Assembly: GCF_949987515.2 (NCBI RefSeq)
Contig: NC_082685.1
Location: forward strand, 28,288,168-28,352,167
Length of the DNA: 64,000 bases
Source: Delphinus delphis
Taxonomy: Eukaryota > Chordata > Mammalia > Artiodactyla > Delphinidae
Direction of reading: 5' to 3'
Shown piece after piece: positions 34,936-46,700 of this stretch (the first letter of the stretch is position 1; each line of letters opens with the position of its first letter). A program made the position numbers and the translations under genes. The notes beneath the pieces were generated by a model that saw only the letters and a list, made by a program, of their open reading frames with translations, did no database searches and was not told the origin of the DNA.

Positions 34936-36215
34936 GGGGACCTTCTAACCACCAAACTATGTCTGTCTCCCGAGTGAATGTGATCCACCGTCATCTAATG
35001 TTGAATTCACTCATCCACAGCGGATGGACTCTGGTGGCCCCTGATACTTGCTTGTCTCTACAGAGATGCAGCAAACATTCCTGCACTTGCAACTTGGTGC
35101 TTCTTTCAGTCCCCTTCTTGGCCCTGCTTCTTGAAAACTTCACACTTGCTTGGATTACAGTTCTAGAAATGGCAAAGCGTATAATGTTGTCTGTTTCAGG
35201 ATGCCTCCGAGACTTACAGGATTCAGTTTTTAATATAAAAATTAGGCTGCACGTGGCTCTTAGAATAGAAGGAAGTCACAAGTGCCCATTCCTGGATCTG
35301 TCCATCAGGGTATTCTAGACTCCTCCCCTGTGGGCACTCTCTCCCTGAAATCACCACAACATGGTTCTTGGAGCCATTTCTGTAACTGTTCCATCTATGA
35401 AATTGCTGTGGACAGCCAATAAACCTGGGGTCAAAGGTTAGTGAATGCCAACAAGAGCACGGGGAGAGGAGGCAGGCTGGGGATTTGGAAGTTGGGGGCA
35501 TGAGCCACTCCCCTTTGAAGTTCATGGGCTCGAGTGTATCCTGGGGAATCACAGGTGGCTGTAGCTATGCTGGGACCAGGAGGGTGTAAAGGTGGAACTG
35601 GGGGAAAGTTAGGGGTGGTAGTGAATTAATACAAAGTGCAGGCCCCAGGAGCCCTATTTATTATTTTTCATCAGTCAAATGAAGGCAATTTTTAGATTTA
35701 GATTTTTTTTTGGATGAGCTGTCACCATGGTGATGGAATTGGAAATTCTTTTTCTGACAACATTGCTGTTAAACCATTTGTTGAATTATTTGCGTACCAT
35801 GACTCTGCGAGGCCCCGAGAGCTGTGTGCTTCCCTCTCTATGAAGAAGAGAGTTGATCTCACCGTCTCTTGGATTCTTTTACCGTAGAGAGGTAGGTCCA
35901 GGTTTCCTGTATCCCTGGTCTCTACCCAGTATGGAACTAGGCTCCTGGATTCCCCACAATCCCTCCCGCAAAAGGAACTCATAAGAAAACAAGACCAAGA
36001 AAGAAGAAAGAAGAGTGAAGAATGTACCATCTGTTTTGAGGATATGGTTTTGAGTCTATCTGCTTCCTGTCTAGACCCACCTGGTTTGGTCTCTTGCCCA
36101 TCACATCTACAGAATCCACCCCAGGGCAGAGATGTTGGAGGAGACATGCAGTAAGTGTGACCTTCTGGAATGAGCCGGGGACTCAGGAGTCCAAGTTGCT
36201 GCTTCCATAACTGAG
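34936..36215. other. unassigned stretch
   Basis: No gene recognised. The longest minus-strand frame after the L1-associated 217-codon one (213 codons, 35,722-36,363) starts here, but it reads through the SINE fragment at 36.2 kb and has no domain. Confidence 0.4.
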
Positions 36216-36304
36216 CTGGAGCCAGACCGGGGCACGAACCCGTGTCCCCTGCATTGGCAGGCGGACTCTCAACCACTGCGCCACCAGGGAAGCCCCTGGA
36301 GCCA
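36216..36304 (-). mobile_element. tail-less CHR SINE head with 9-bp TSD
   Basis: Only the first 71 bases of a CHR SINE (36,225-36,295, reverse orientation) are present, from the 'gggcttccctgg' start to just past the B box ('gggttcgtgccccgg'). There is no 3' part and no poly(A)/poly(T). Exact 9-bp repeats 'ctggagcca' flank it at 36,216-36,224 and 36,296-36,304. This matches the known class of tail-less retropseudogenes made from 3'-shortened tRNA-like RNAs. Confidence 0.88.
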
Positions 36305-37185
36305 ATTCTTAATTCACCCCTTTCCTTCCTTGAGTGATCATTTAAGAGTCCAGATGGATTCAAGTTAATTTTTTAAGAATTCCCTCTGTTAACTCTCCAC
36401 CTGATTCCAGAAGCGTATTCAGAGAAGTCCCTTCTAAATCTCCTCCTCCGATTGTAGCTCAGCAGAAGAGACTGGATTGCATTCTGAAACTTCCAGCGCT
36501 TTGCCCTGACTCACACTTCCCTTCACATCTGTTCTTTAAAAGAGTACCAGCATCAGTAATGAAGAACAGAACAGTGTCCTGATGAGAAGTAATTAAATTT
36601 CACAAATTGTCTTCTGATTATTGAGATTTGGCAGTGTTTGGAGACGTCAGGAATCCCCGTGTGGTCCGCCGTACACTTAGGTAGGAGTTGCTTGAGGCTG
36701 AAACCTGTGCTTTGGGTTTAGGTCTTTTCTTTGTCTCTGTTTTGTCTCTTTCCCCCCATTACTCTGCCACTCTTTAAAGACAAGCAGGGGGTGGTTTATT
36801 CTGGGCTGTTACCAGTTTGCTTCCGGAGGATGTGGTGCATGTGACAGCTTGGGCAAGGCACGGAGCCCAGGCTGTTTGTGTCACACTCCGATCCCACCGA
36901 CAGACACTGCTGCTCGCCTCCCCGTCCAAATCTGATGACACGTATGTTCGCCCAAGTGTGTGCTGTTGCTCTGGAAACTGAAGCAGCAACATGAGCTAGA
37001 GTAGGATCATGGCCTACTCAGCCTGAAAAGTCTCACAGCCGTTCTGGCAACTTCCGGCAGGAAAAGTGCATCTGCTCCCCCTGCCCAGTGAGGGGTTTTG
37101 GACTGATAGCTTTCTCTCCCCAGTGGAAAAGTTTGCCTCTTGAAATTAGAGCATGCGTGTCTGTCCACATCTCACACTGGGGGCA
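36305..37185. other. unassigned stretch
   Basis: No gene or repeat recognised. Confidence 0.4.
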
Positions 37186-37187
37186 GT

Positions 37188-37262
37188 GTAGTTAATTGGA
37201 AGAGCGCTCAAATTCTGGAATCTCAACCGAATCCCAGCCCTGATGCTTACTAGACAAGGCAC
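37188..37262 (+). mobile_element. MIR SINE head fragment
   Basis: 'ggaagagcgctcaaattctg' and 'ccgaatcccagccctgatgc', ending at 'ttactagacaaggc', match the MIR 5' part. Low divergence in the middle supports the call. Confidence 0.6.
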
Positions 37263-37730
37263 ACAGACAGCAGTCTATAAATACAGGCTGTTATCACATC
37301 CCCCTTGAATGCCCCTCCACTTCCTCGGGGTGGACTGGCCATCCTGGCGTCTCCCGGTTCTGCTTTCACACCCAGTGTCTTGCTCAGAGCTTACCAGCTG
37401 GGTGACTGTTAATGTTACCATCTTTCTGGTCCTCCTGTTGGGTATTCTTAAAAGGAGAGTTCTTATGCCTACCTCAATGCTGGGTTTTGAGGATAAATAA
37501 AATAGCATGCCTGAGGTCCACAGCTCAAGACGTACCCAACGTGACCTGCTGGCAGAGTCAAATCCCCCAACTTCAGGATATAAATGTTTCCACGGGGAGA
37601 GAAAACAGTTTTTTCCCTTTCCCTGGATTCAGTCTTTCACCCCTTTCTGAAGATGCATCTGCCCGTATGATACCTGCTCCCATCTTGTCTGAAGAGATGG
37701 GTAAAGCACAGGTAGAAAACCCAACTTCTG

Positions 37731-37850
37731 GCCCCGTCTATTCACATACACACCCAGCCAAACATTATAAGCGCTGTGGGCGCCTTTCAGGCCCCGTCTA
37801 TTCACATACACACCCAGCCAAACATTATAAGCGCTGTGGGCGCCTTTCAG
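37731..37850. repeat. exact 60-bp tandem duplication
   Basis: Units 37,731-37,790 and 37,791-37,850 are identical at all 60 positions, starting 'gccccgtctattcacataca' and ending 'gtgggcgcctttcag'. Either a very recent duplication or an assembly artefact. Neighbouring sequence is unique. Confidence 0.99.
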
Positions 37851-38004
37851 TGTGATGGGGGGAGCCCAAGGGTTCAGGGTAAAGGAGGAGGGAAGGTGAG
37901 GATTACTGAAGACAGTAGTGAGAGCTGGTAGGTGGAGGTGGGGAGAACAGAGGACAGACGGTAGAAATAGGAGAGGAATGAGAAGGGTCGGAGGATGGGG
38001 CCGG

Positions 38005-38007
38005 GGG

Positions 38008-38041
<34 letters not shown>
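38005..38041. repeat. (GA)n microsatellite
   Basis: About 36 bp of GA dinucleotides with one ATA step. Confidence 0.97.
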
Positions 38042-39748
38042 TCTCCCAGTGAGCTTAGACTAGGCTCTAAGTTTTGGGGGAAAGTTTATTGTAGCCTCTT
38101 CTCAATGCCAACCCCCTGGAACTCAGAGGTCTAGAGCTGTCCCTAAAGCAGATGATAAGGGCCTTTGAAAATCTTTAGTCTTATAAACATTCTTCTTTAA
38201 ATGAAAATTCCATGCCCCCCATTTTTAAAATAGGGTCCTAAAAGAACACAACCCATTTTTTTTTTAAACAAAGAACAAACCATCTTTCACAGTAACGGAG
38301 GAAACGAAACCCCAGGCACATCCATGGGGAGGTGCTCACTGTCTGGACACCAGCACAAGGGCCCCACAGAAGCGCTCACACCCGGTCCTGGCTCTCAGGG
38401 CCTCCTTCAGCGTGTTTGCATGATACACAGCTCTCTGCATCTGGACGTTTGTGCAAGTCCTCACCAAAAGAGGGGCATCCAGAGTGGTAAAAATGTGCCA
38501 ATCAATAACTTGATTAAGAAATTATTCAGGAACATGCAGAGGGAGAGCGTGCATGGATAGCGGAAGTTAGAACTTCAATTTCCTTAGGCGCCTTCGTACA
38601 TGCAGAGAACGTCATTTTAGAGTGGGTGTCACTACAAGTGCAGACAAAACAGCACTTTTACCGAGAAGATGACACGCTTTTGCTTACTACGTGTTCACCA
38701 TTTGCTCATTTCCTTGCGGAACACAGCAGGGCTTTAAGCTTGGATGGGGTGTGTCCTCTCTTGGTGTGTTTCTGTGTTTAAGCTTAGAGCACACACTCTG
38801 TTGTTTACTTGGTATCGTGGCTCTCGCTTCCTTCAGGAGCGGTGTCTGGACACACGCTGGAGAATTCTGTCATCTCTACACCCAGCATTTCATCTAAAAC
38901 AGTGAGGGGCCTGAAACCACTTCCTGCATCTGCCTGTTACTCCAAATCCCATTATATCCAATAGGATGCTTTCAGGTACAGGAAACAGAGATCACTGACT
39001 CACTAATTTCTCAACCTTGCATTGTTTCCCGGGGCACAAAAGGGAAATGTAAATGCATAGTAGGTATAAACTCAGTCTGCAAACATCAGTATATATACCA
39101 GTTTCTCTCTCATGTTCATGTCCCATTTTGCACAGAAACTAAATCTCAGGTACTCTGGGTCCCTCTGCCCCCTTGCCCAGGGCTGTGTCCAAGTTCCAGG
39201 GTGTTTAATTGGTGCCCAGCACAAGAGAGGAGGTGATGGGCGTCTAGTTCGTGGAACTGAAGTCTCTCCACCTTGCATCCAATGAGACAACCCCTTCCCA
39301 CTCCACTTCCTTCTTCCCTGTAATTCTCCAGGACACAGGGATTTATTCTACTTCCCTGCTACTCAGAGGCTCTGGGAAACTCTTGAAGGATGTCTTTCAA
39401 GCGAGGCTGCTTATGCCACCATGAAGCTATTACTCATCTAGGGCTCCTGCATAGGACAGACCCAAGGGAATTCTGAGAGGCCTTGCCACCCCCCATGGCT
39501 CCAGCTGGTAGAGGGGTGGGTGTCTGCTCAGACCTCAGCTTCTGTCATCCCCTTCAACCCACCCATTTCCAGTCCTGGTACTTGGCATAGAGAGGACAAG
39601 AAAGGGGTCTCTCACCAGGTGCTTGTCTGTGTCTCGACTCCCTTCAGCATCCTTTTACTATTTTCCCCAGCTGGAGAAATGTTTGGAAAGTGGAGGTTAC
39701 TAATTCTGAGTAACCAAGTATACCCTGAGTACACATAGGGTTTAGATC
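38042..39748. other. unassigned stretch
   Basis: No gene or clear repeat recognised in 1.7 kb. Frames of up to 78 codons only. Confidence 0.4.
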
Positions 39749-39908
39749 GGCACTGTCCAAAAGAACTTTCTGTGATGGTACAAACGTTCATTTTGGAAGC
39801 CACAGCTACATGTGACTGATGTGACCAATGAAATGAATATTGAATTTAATTGACTTAAATTCAAGTAGCCACCAATGACTAGTGGTCACCGTGCTGGACA
39901 GCACAGGT
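39749..39908 (+). mobile_element. hAT-type MITE ('ctgtccaatagaac' series)
   Basis: 'cactgtccaaaagaactttc', 'gccacagctacatgtgactg' and 'gtggtcaccgtgctggacag' form the known order, and the two ends (cactgtcc / ggacagca) are inverted repeats. Family name not assigned. Confidence 0.75.
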
Positions 39909-40795
39909 CTAGATTTTTCAAACTTATGAAGGAATTCATGTCTTTGTTCTCTGTGTTGTTGTGCCGGTATCTTTCATCCCTAAGGCAAGGGTGGAATAAG
40001 TCCTGTCTACTTCTGTACAAGAAGTTATTCACGTCTTGGAGGGTGCAGCGTGGAATACATCAGTTATCACTTCAAAACACTATCCCACCATCAACAAATA
40101 AAAAGTTGTGTTATACTAATTGAATCAGTGGGCAGTCTAGAATCTGCCCATTGCCCATCCCTTAAACATTGCAGAAGACAGTAAGGGTCCTTTGAAGGGT
40201 AACAGGGGTTCTTGCAACTTGCTTCGGAAACCACTGAGCTAGTTATATCGAAAATCCAGTCTGGTTCTGACATTCTAAGATGTAGACATATAAATGAGGG
40301 AGTCATGGCTTGGAAGGGGTGGTGACTTGCCTGAAGCTACACAGCTACACCTTTCCTGTTACAGGAAAGGTCTGAGAGCTGGGTCTGCCGCACCTTATTC
40401 AAAACTCTTTTTCCTACACTTCATATCTTTCTATAGGATGCTGACCTTGAGGCCAGACTGTTCCATCTCCCCTGGAAATAACTATTTCCTGGAGAGAGGG
40501 GCATATCTCCTCTGGCACTGTCTATGGTAGGGCATCTACCGGTCATCCATGGGGAGGACCAGCTAGCTCATCATGCTGGCGTCGTAGGATGGGAGTAGAC
40601 ACCTTGGACAAAACTGGTTCCCATAGCCACTCCCCTCTCTGCCTCTCCTCCATCCTTCTCTTTCTCTTGTACACAAGGAGCAGTCCTACACTTCCCACCC
40701 ATGCTTTTGGAGACGCTGAGGGCATTCTGAATAAGGAAAGCACCTCACTCCCTAACGCTCCCCAACTTTTAGCCTAGGAAAGGAGGCTCTGAGTT
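39909..40795. other. unassigned stretch
   Basis: No gene recognised. 40,300-40,370 has a weak MIR-like 'gacttgcctgaagctacaca' segment. Confidence 0.35.
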
Positions 40796-40859
40796 TAAGT
40801 TAGACTGGACTGCTGCCACAGATGAATTTAATATAATGCATAATGACTCAAACTGATTG

Positions 40860-41150
40860 AGGTTTATTTCTCTGTCATATATAGCTCAAAATGGCTTTTT
40901 CTGTTGAGCGAGTGGCTTGCCTCCAGGTGATGACTAAGAGACCCAAACTCCCTCATGAGGCTTTGCCACATTTAGCAGGAGGCATCCTAGGTCCAAGTCT
41001 AGGTTTGTCTGCAGCATGGAGGATCAATCTCAGGAGACATTAGAGGCCAGGCCTGGCTCAGAGTTTCCTCTCACATCTCCTTACCAGAACTCAGTGCCAT
41101 GACCATGCCTAGCTGCAAGGGAGGCCAGGAAATGTAGTCAAGATATGTGT
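40860..41150. mobile_element. ancient repeat, family not named
   Basis: 'aggtttatttctctgtcata', 'agaactcagtgccatgacca' and 'tgcctagctgcaagggaggc' are a recurrent mammalian series. Confidence 0.5.
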
Positions 41151-41199
41151 CCAGGAAGACAAGGAAAGGTGTTGAACAGCTGCCACTTTTCTCAACCAG

Positions 41200-41392
41200 C
41201 ATTTGGCAAACTTTTTCTACGAAAGTAAATATTTCAGGCTTTACAGGCCATACTGTCTCTGTTGGAAATATTCACCTCTGCCATTGCAATATACAAGTAG
41301 CCGTAAACAATATGTAAACAAAATGGCATGACTGTGTTCCAATAAAACTTTATTATAAAACCAGGCAGTGGGCCAGCCAACCTCTGTTCTAG
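41200..41392 (+). mobile_element. hAT-type MITE ('ggcaaactttttct' series)
   Basis: 'ggcaaactttttctacgaaa', 'tttcaggctttacaggccat', 'ctgtgttccaataaaacttt' and 'ggcagtgggccagcc' follow a well-known mammalian element. Family name not assigned. Confidence 0.8.
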
Positions 41393-41614
41393 ACCAGGGA
41401 AAACACTTGTTCCCAAGTAAAACACAGAACAGGAACCTCTTAAACTATTTTCAAAGAACTGGAAAAAAGCATGTGTGTTTTCTCTCAGTGCTGGAGACAG
41501 CAAAAGAAAATGGATTAAGGCGATATAAAAGGAATGGGATGACTTATTTAATCTTTTTATAAAAGAGAAATGTTTTCAGCTGTGCTTTGAAGGAAAGGAG
41601 TGATAGCTATGAAG

Positions 41615-41745
41615 AGGAAGTTTCTTAAAAATGTAGATTTCAGGATTCCACCCTCAGTATCTTTGGGGTGGGTCCAAGGAATCTGCATTGTCAACATGCT
41701 TCCCCAGCTGGTTTTAAGCAAGTGGTTGGTGATCACAATTTGCTA
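41615..41745 (+). mobile_element. MER5-type hAT MITE fragment
   Basis: 'ggggtgggtccaaggaatct' and 'gcattgtcaacatgcttccc' are the MER5A middle. Ends are decayed. Confidence 0.6.
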
Positions 41746-43900
41746 AATACCGCTAAGCCATTTGTTTTTCTGACTCTCATGCATATAACCAGCTATGAGC
41801 CTTCAGAGTACGTAGAAAATAAGATGCAAGGTATACACGAATCCACTGATCTAGGTAAGCCCAAGTTTTCTTTTTCCTTCAAGGAAGTTATCAGAATGAA
41901 AGATAATGGGAGTGATCTGATAGGTCTTTCTACATTTTTTTAAGTGTGTTAACTTGGGACTCTTTTTAGTAATGAATTGTGTTGGGCACAATTGGGTAAG
42001 GAGCAAGGAGCAGAGAGTCAAGCCTTCCAACCAGACCATGACTGACTAGCAGGCCATATGGCTTCCTCTGGGCATCCCATCACTTGCTTCCCTCCTCTGA
42101 AAAATGGTAGCCCCCGGATCTGGGAGGGGATGGTGTTTGTGCTGGGGAGAGAGATTCGCAGTTGTGGGGAATGAAGTGACACAGCTGGACAATGCTGGTT
42201 CCTAATGCCCTGTCATTTCTCTTGCCCTCCCCACGAGATAGCTCAAAATTCTGTGCATCCGTTATCCCTGTCACAGCTTCCCCTCCTGTCACCCAGCAGC
42301 CCAGAGTGTGCAGAGGCAAATTGACTTGGGAGAGTCAGGCACGGCTAGGTGTCAAGGCTGGGTGCTACTGGGCACCCCAAGAGGGAGAGGTAAAGATGCA
42401 CCTTGAGAGAGTCACCTTGCAAGTGCCCAGGGCAGGGAGTCCCATATGCCAGCCCGCATGTTCATGTTCCAAAGTAGAAGTAGAAGGAAAAAGAAACCTG
42501 TCTTCCAGCCCCCTGCTTTCCCCCAGAATTAGCCTATTGCCTACCGTCCGAATGGGTGAGGATGTTTCCTGTTCCCTTAGTGAGAGGACTGCAAAGCATT
42601 GAAGAGTGAAGAGCAAATCAATACATGTGTTTCTGTAGTTCACCACCCAACTCAGAGATAAGAGGGGGAAAAAGATAAATTACTCTAAGATTTCTTTCTC
42701 TAGGAGAGGATGGCAGTCCTATACTCAGATCTGCTATCTGGGCATCGGGATTTGCCCTGAAATTTCTCCTGATCTCTCCTAGATAAGGCCTGGCAGCCCC
42801 CTCTCAGCTGTCAGCAGACAAGAGTGGCCGAAGCCGAACCCTGTGCCTCAGCTCAGCAGCTTGGCAGTGCCCGGGGCTCAGGGTGGTGCTCTAGCAGAAG
42901 AGCAACTCACTTCCCTGGAGAAGGCAGCTTTATTTTTATTTTAGTACACCCCATTTTCCTTTTCCTTTGATCCTCAATGGCTCCAGATTACTCCTCTGAC
43001 TTCTCCTCACAGAAGCAAGTAAACAGAAATAAAACTATGGAGCTGCTTAAAGGTACTAAGCCATTCCTTAGGTTCTTCTCTTCTTTTCTTTTCCTTATAG
43101 ACAGAGTTCCTTTAGGACTTCCTCATAGGCTCGATTATCCATGCCAACATGCCACCCTTCCTAGAGTTCCCGCTGCAGCGCACACCTTTGAGGTCAACCA
43201 CTTCTACAGGAATTTGGCCCCGTGGATGTACAGAGGCTCTTGGGAAGCACTCAGCTGACTGCAGAAGGTGTGCAATGTGGCCTGTCCTTTCCAGCCCTGC
43301 TGCAAACTCTACCATGAGTGTTATGTATATTCCCCAAGCTGCCAAGGTGGTTGCTTTCCTTTCCTTAAAAGCTTCCTTTGGTGAGAGCCTCCAGCGTTCC
43401 CAGGTCTGTGCCTTTCGAGCCTTACTCCATGCCATTGAACTTCTTGGCTTTTCCGCCTTTTCTGTGTTGGGGACCCCCTGTGCCTGATGTGAGCTGAATC
43501 ATTAGGAAAGAGCAGAAAGGAATGTACCAGAAGAGTTCAGAATGGGGGCTGGGCAAGGAGGAATCACAGACGATGCAGGAAGCGGCCTGATCCACCACAA
43601 AGTAAAGACCGTAGGCATCTCTAACTCTAATTAAGACCTGACTGTATACGCCACAAATATGCACAGCCTTTCCAGGGCAGATTTGAAGTGCAGATCCACG
43701 GGGATGTTTAAAGGTAGATTGCAGGACAAGCCACACAGAAGGTGCCATGTTCACTGGAACATATAACGCAGTTGCCATTGAGCAAAACTGAGTTTAGCAG
43801 TGATCGTTTACATCGCAAGGGACAGCAAGAGTATGGTGACAGACGGAGCTGGCTCGACCTCGGACAGGTCACATGCTGTCAAGGCGTATTTGGGAAAAGG
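41746..43900. other. unassigned stretch
   Basis: No gene or repeat recognised with confidence in 2.1 kb. Frames of 136 codons (42,192-42,602), 118 and 112 codons on either strand have no domains. Confidence 0.35.
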
Positions 43901-43904
43901 ATGC

Positions 43905-44085
43905 TAATATCAATAAATAACGTTTACGGAGCATTTACTAAGTTCCTAACATTGCATTAAGTGCTTTATGTAACTTTTAATGGAAAAATCACACCAATTC
44001 TGTGAGGTGTATACTGTTATTTGTACCATTTCACAGATGAAAAACTTGAGGTACAGGGAAGGATAGAATCTGAGTGACTATTAAC
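43905..44085 (-). mobile_element. MIR SINE
   Basis: 'ttacggagcatttactaagt', 'attctgtgaggtgtatactg' and 'tcacagatgaaaaacttgag' are reverse-complement MIR. Confidence 0.85.
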
Positions 44086-44109
44086 ATGCTCTTAACGCTG
44101 TGCTAACAT

Positions 44110-44205
44110 CCATCTCCCGTTTTATGAGGACTGAATAAGATGTGTTCGAGGAGCTTATTAGCACAATTCGTAGCAGACAGTACTCAGTAAATGATAATCA
44201 CATGC
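44110..44205 (+). mobile_element. MIR SINE 3' fragment
   Basis: 'gaggactgaataagatgtg' followed by 'gacagtactcagtaaatgat' is the MIR 3' part on the plus strand. Confidence 0.65.
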
Positions 44206-44842
44206 ATTATATATGTTTCAATGAATGGATTCATCCCAAATGAGGTAATTTCTCAATTTATAGAAATAGATGTGCTCAATGAAGAATAATATTCATTATG
44301 TTTGGCTAAACTCCCACATTACCGTGCCCACTACTAGGAAAACTTTCTGGATCCATAACATTCACTCCTCCTATAATCAGTATGACACCTTAGTTGCTGG
44401 CATCTCACCCATTAGCTCCGTCTTGATTTCCGCAGCAGACATGTTGCATCTCTGTGTGCACTTGTTTCTGTATTAGATCAAACTTCTTGGCGCAGTGGCT
44501 GTGTGTATCGCGCTGCACCCCCAGGACTCAATCAGGAGGCCCTTCCTTGCTGACTAGCTGGTTTTTCTTATTCATTGCTCAATGGGAGACTTGGGGATTT
44601 GTTTTAGAGCCTCAGAACTCAATAGTTGAATCACAGTCTTGGGATATCAGCTACTCCAAACCTTGTCAATACAATTGCCGATGTGCTGGCTTCCGTGGTT
44701 GGCTGTTCGGGGGCCGCTGGCCCTTGTGAGGCAGATGAAAGGGACTCGGCCAAGACAGAAGAAAGAAGGAAAGCGGAAGATGAGATGGGAAAGGCAAAGG
44801 AAAGAGAAAGAAAAAAGTGTAGAAAGAGTAATGTGTGTCATC
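44206..44842. other. unassigned stretch with a purine-rich segment
   Basis: No gene recognised. 44,750-44,825 is almost pure A/G. The Lys/Glu-rich frames there are low-complexity artefacts. Confidence 0.4.
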
Positions 44843-45063
44843 GAAGTGTGGAATTTTTTTTAATTTTTATTTTATATTGGAGCATAGTTGATTGACAATG
44901 TTATGTTAGTTTCAGGTGTACAGCGAAGTGATTCAGTTATACATATACACGTATCTATTCTTTTTCAAGTTCTTTTCCCATTTAGGTTATTATTGAATAT
45001 TGAGTGGAGTTCCCAGTGCTATACAATAGGTCCTTGTTGGTTATCTAGAAGTATAGAATTTTT
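44843..45063 (-). mobile_element. 5'-truncated L1 3' UTR, minus strand, with TSD
   Basis: 'tattggagcatagttgattg', 'gtgtacagcgaagtgattca' and 'ctatacaataggtccttgtt' are reverse-complement cetartiodactyl L1 3' UTR. The left repeat 'gaagtgtggaattttt' (44,843-44,858) matches 'gaagtatagaattttt' (45,048-45,063) with two differences. Body about 44,859-45,044. Confidence 0.88.
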
Positions 45064-45220
45064 ATTTTTTTAATATTTTTTTATTTATTTTTGGCCGTGC
45101 CACGCGGCATGCGGGATCTTAGTTCCCCACCCAGGGATCGAACCCATGCCTCCTGCGTTAGGGAGCACGGAGTCTTAACCACTGGACCGCCAAGGAAGTC
45201 CCTAGAAGTGTAGAATTTTT
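45045..45220 (-). mobile_element. CHR-type SINE, older subtype, inserted at the L1 edge
   Basis: SINE body 45,064-45,201: T-rich end, then 'gccacgcggcatgcgggatc', 'cagggatcgaacccatgcc' and 'cactggaccgccaaggaag'. Its duplication is 19 bases long ('ctagaagt' + a/g + 'tagaattttt') at 45,045-45,063 and 45,202-45,220. It shares its left target sequence with the L1 duplication. Confidence 0.95.
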
Positions 45221-45224
45221 AAAC

Positions 45225-46470
45225 TGGAAGATTCTTAGAGAGTATCTATCCAGTATCTTAATTTCATCAATAACCTTGGAAAGTTCCAGAGACGTTTTTG
45301 TAACAGAATTACACAGCTAGGGATTATATATCATTTTTGGACAATCACAGCAATAACTTTGCTTCTGCCTGTCTGTGAGTGGGGCAGCATGCATATTACC
45401 GAACTCTGGCTTTTGGAACCCCATTGCTAACCGGCTCCTAGAACTCAGAAATCCAGAGTCCCTTCACAGAGGTACATACACACACCTGTAGGAGCTCTCC
45501 TGCTGATTCAGGGTCACCAGAAACATGCCCTGAACCTGCCCTTGCAGGAGCATTCTGTCCTGAACATAAGCACAGCTACCTTGGAGCGGGTGGGCAGCAA
45601 CAGTTACCATGACAAGGGTATGGGGCTGGGGGTGGATAGAGCTGCTCGTGTTTTGCTCTTTCATAACATAGAGAAAATCCACGCTGGGCCAAATAAAGCA
45701 ACTTGTCGAGGGTGTTGCTTTGTTTTCATTCTTACTGGCTTGCAGTTTATTTTTGGACGGATGTGTAGCCCTCATCAACGGCCAGGTTTTGCTTTTGGCC
45801 CTCCTGTAAGTTTTGTTCTGCCGTTGCAGCCTCTGGGGTTGCTTGTTAATCCTCCAGCAAACACAGCTACCCCTTCTCTGTCCAACTTATCTTCCTCCCC
45901 TGTAGCCCTGTGTATGGAGATCACTGTTTCCCAGCCCAGAGGAGCAAAGGCCAGCAGTTGTGTCCATGGGAGGGAAGCTGGCTGGACTTAAGTCTAGGCC
46001 TGTCCTGTTTAATCTGTCTTACGCTTCAGCTGGAGGACAGCCCTCACTTTTCCTTTTCTCTCTCCTCTCCCCCCTCTCACCATCCTCTCTCCCCGTCTCA
46101 GGGGAGAGGTTTCTTGGCTTGCATCAGATTTATACTGACTTTCCACTCCATGTTCTTAGGTATCCGCACCACTGTCAATTTTGTTTCAGAAAATTCACTA
46201 GATATAGCGAGAGAGAGAAAATACGTATAACATATAGTGGCGGGTGATACTTCAGATAAGATGATCTTGAATTGCTCAGTCCTTGTGTATGATGTCATAA
46301 AGAGTGTGGTCAGTCTAAGAGTGTGTCATAAAGCTTTGGGACATCAAGAGGAAAAGAATGTAACTGTCCTTCCTTCCTTCACAGAGCATTCTCTATATAT
46401 ACCCCAAGCCCCATTGGCAGGCAGGCGTTTTTGTGTGGCGTTTGATAAATCTTTTACTCTTTTCCTTCAT
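45225..46470. other. unassigned stretch
   Basis: No gene or repeat recognised. The plus-strand frame 45,542-45,991 (149 codons) has no domain. Confidence 0.35.
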
Positions 46471-46700
46471 TTACTCAATGCAAAAACCAGCACATGCTGG
46501 GCTTATAGCATGAACAAGACAGACTGAGTTTCTCTTCTGGTGGAGCTGACAGTCTAGGGGCAGCAAGCAAAAGCAAATAAGCAAATAGAGAAATGAGATG
46601 CTTTTCTCATTTCATCAAGAGGCATGAGAAAATAGGAAAGGGAAATGTGCAGGAGAGATAAGAGGTGTGTGACTGTATTTGGAGGTTTGGAAGGCAATTC
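46471..46700 (+). mobile_element. ancient mammalian repeat (family not named)
   Basis: 'catttactcaatgcaaaaac', 'agcatgaacaagacagactg' and 'tggagctgacagtctagggg' repeat the series seen at 1.04 and 7.38 kb. Confidence 0.5.

Noticed and set aside
35722..36363. 213-codon minus-strand frame
   Set aside because: It reads through the tail-less SINE insertion and its duplications. Part of the product is SINE-derived and the remainder has no domain.
37731..37850. CRISPR-like or satellite array
   Set aside because: Only two adjacent units with no spacers, in mammalian DNA. It is a simple tandem duplication.
42192..42602. 136-codon plus-strand frame
   Set aside because: No domain or splice context. 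A minus-strand frame overlaps it over half its length.
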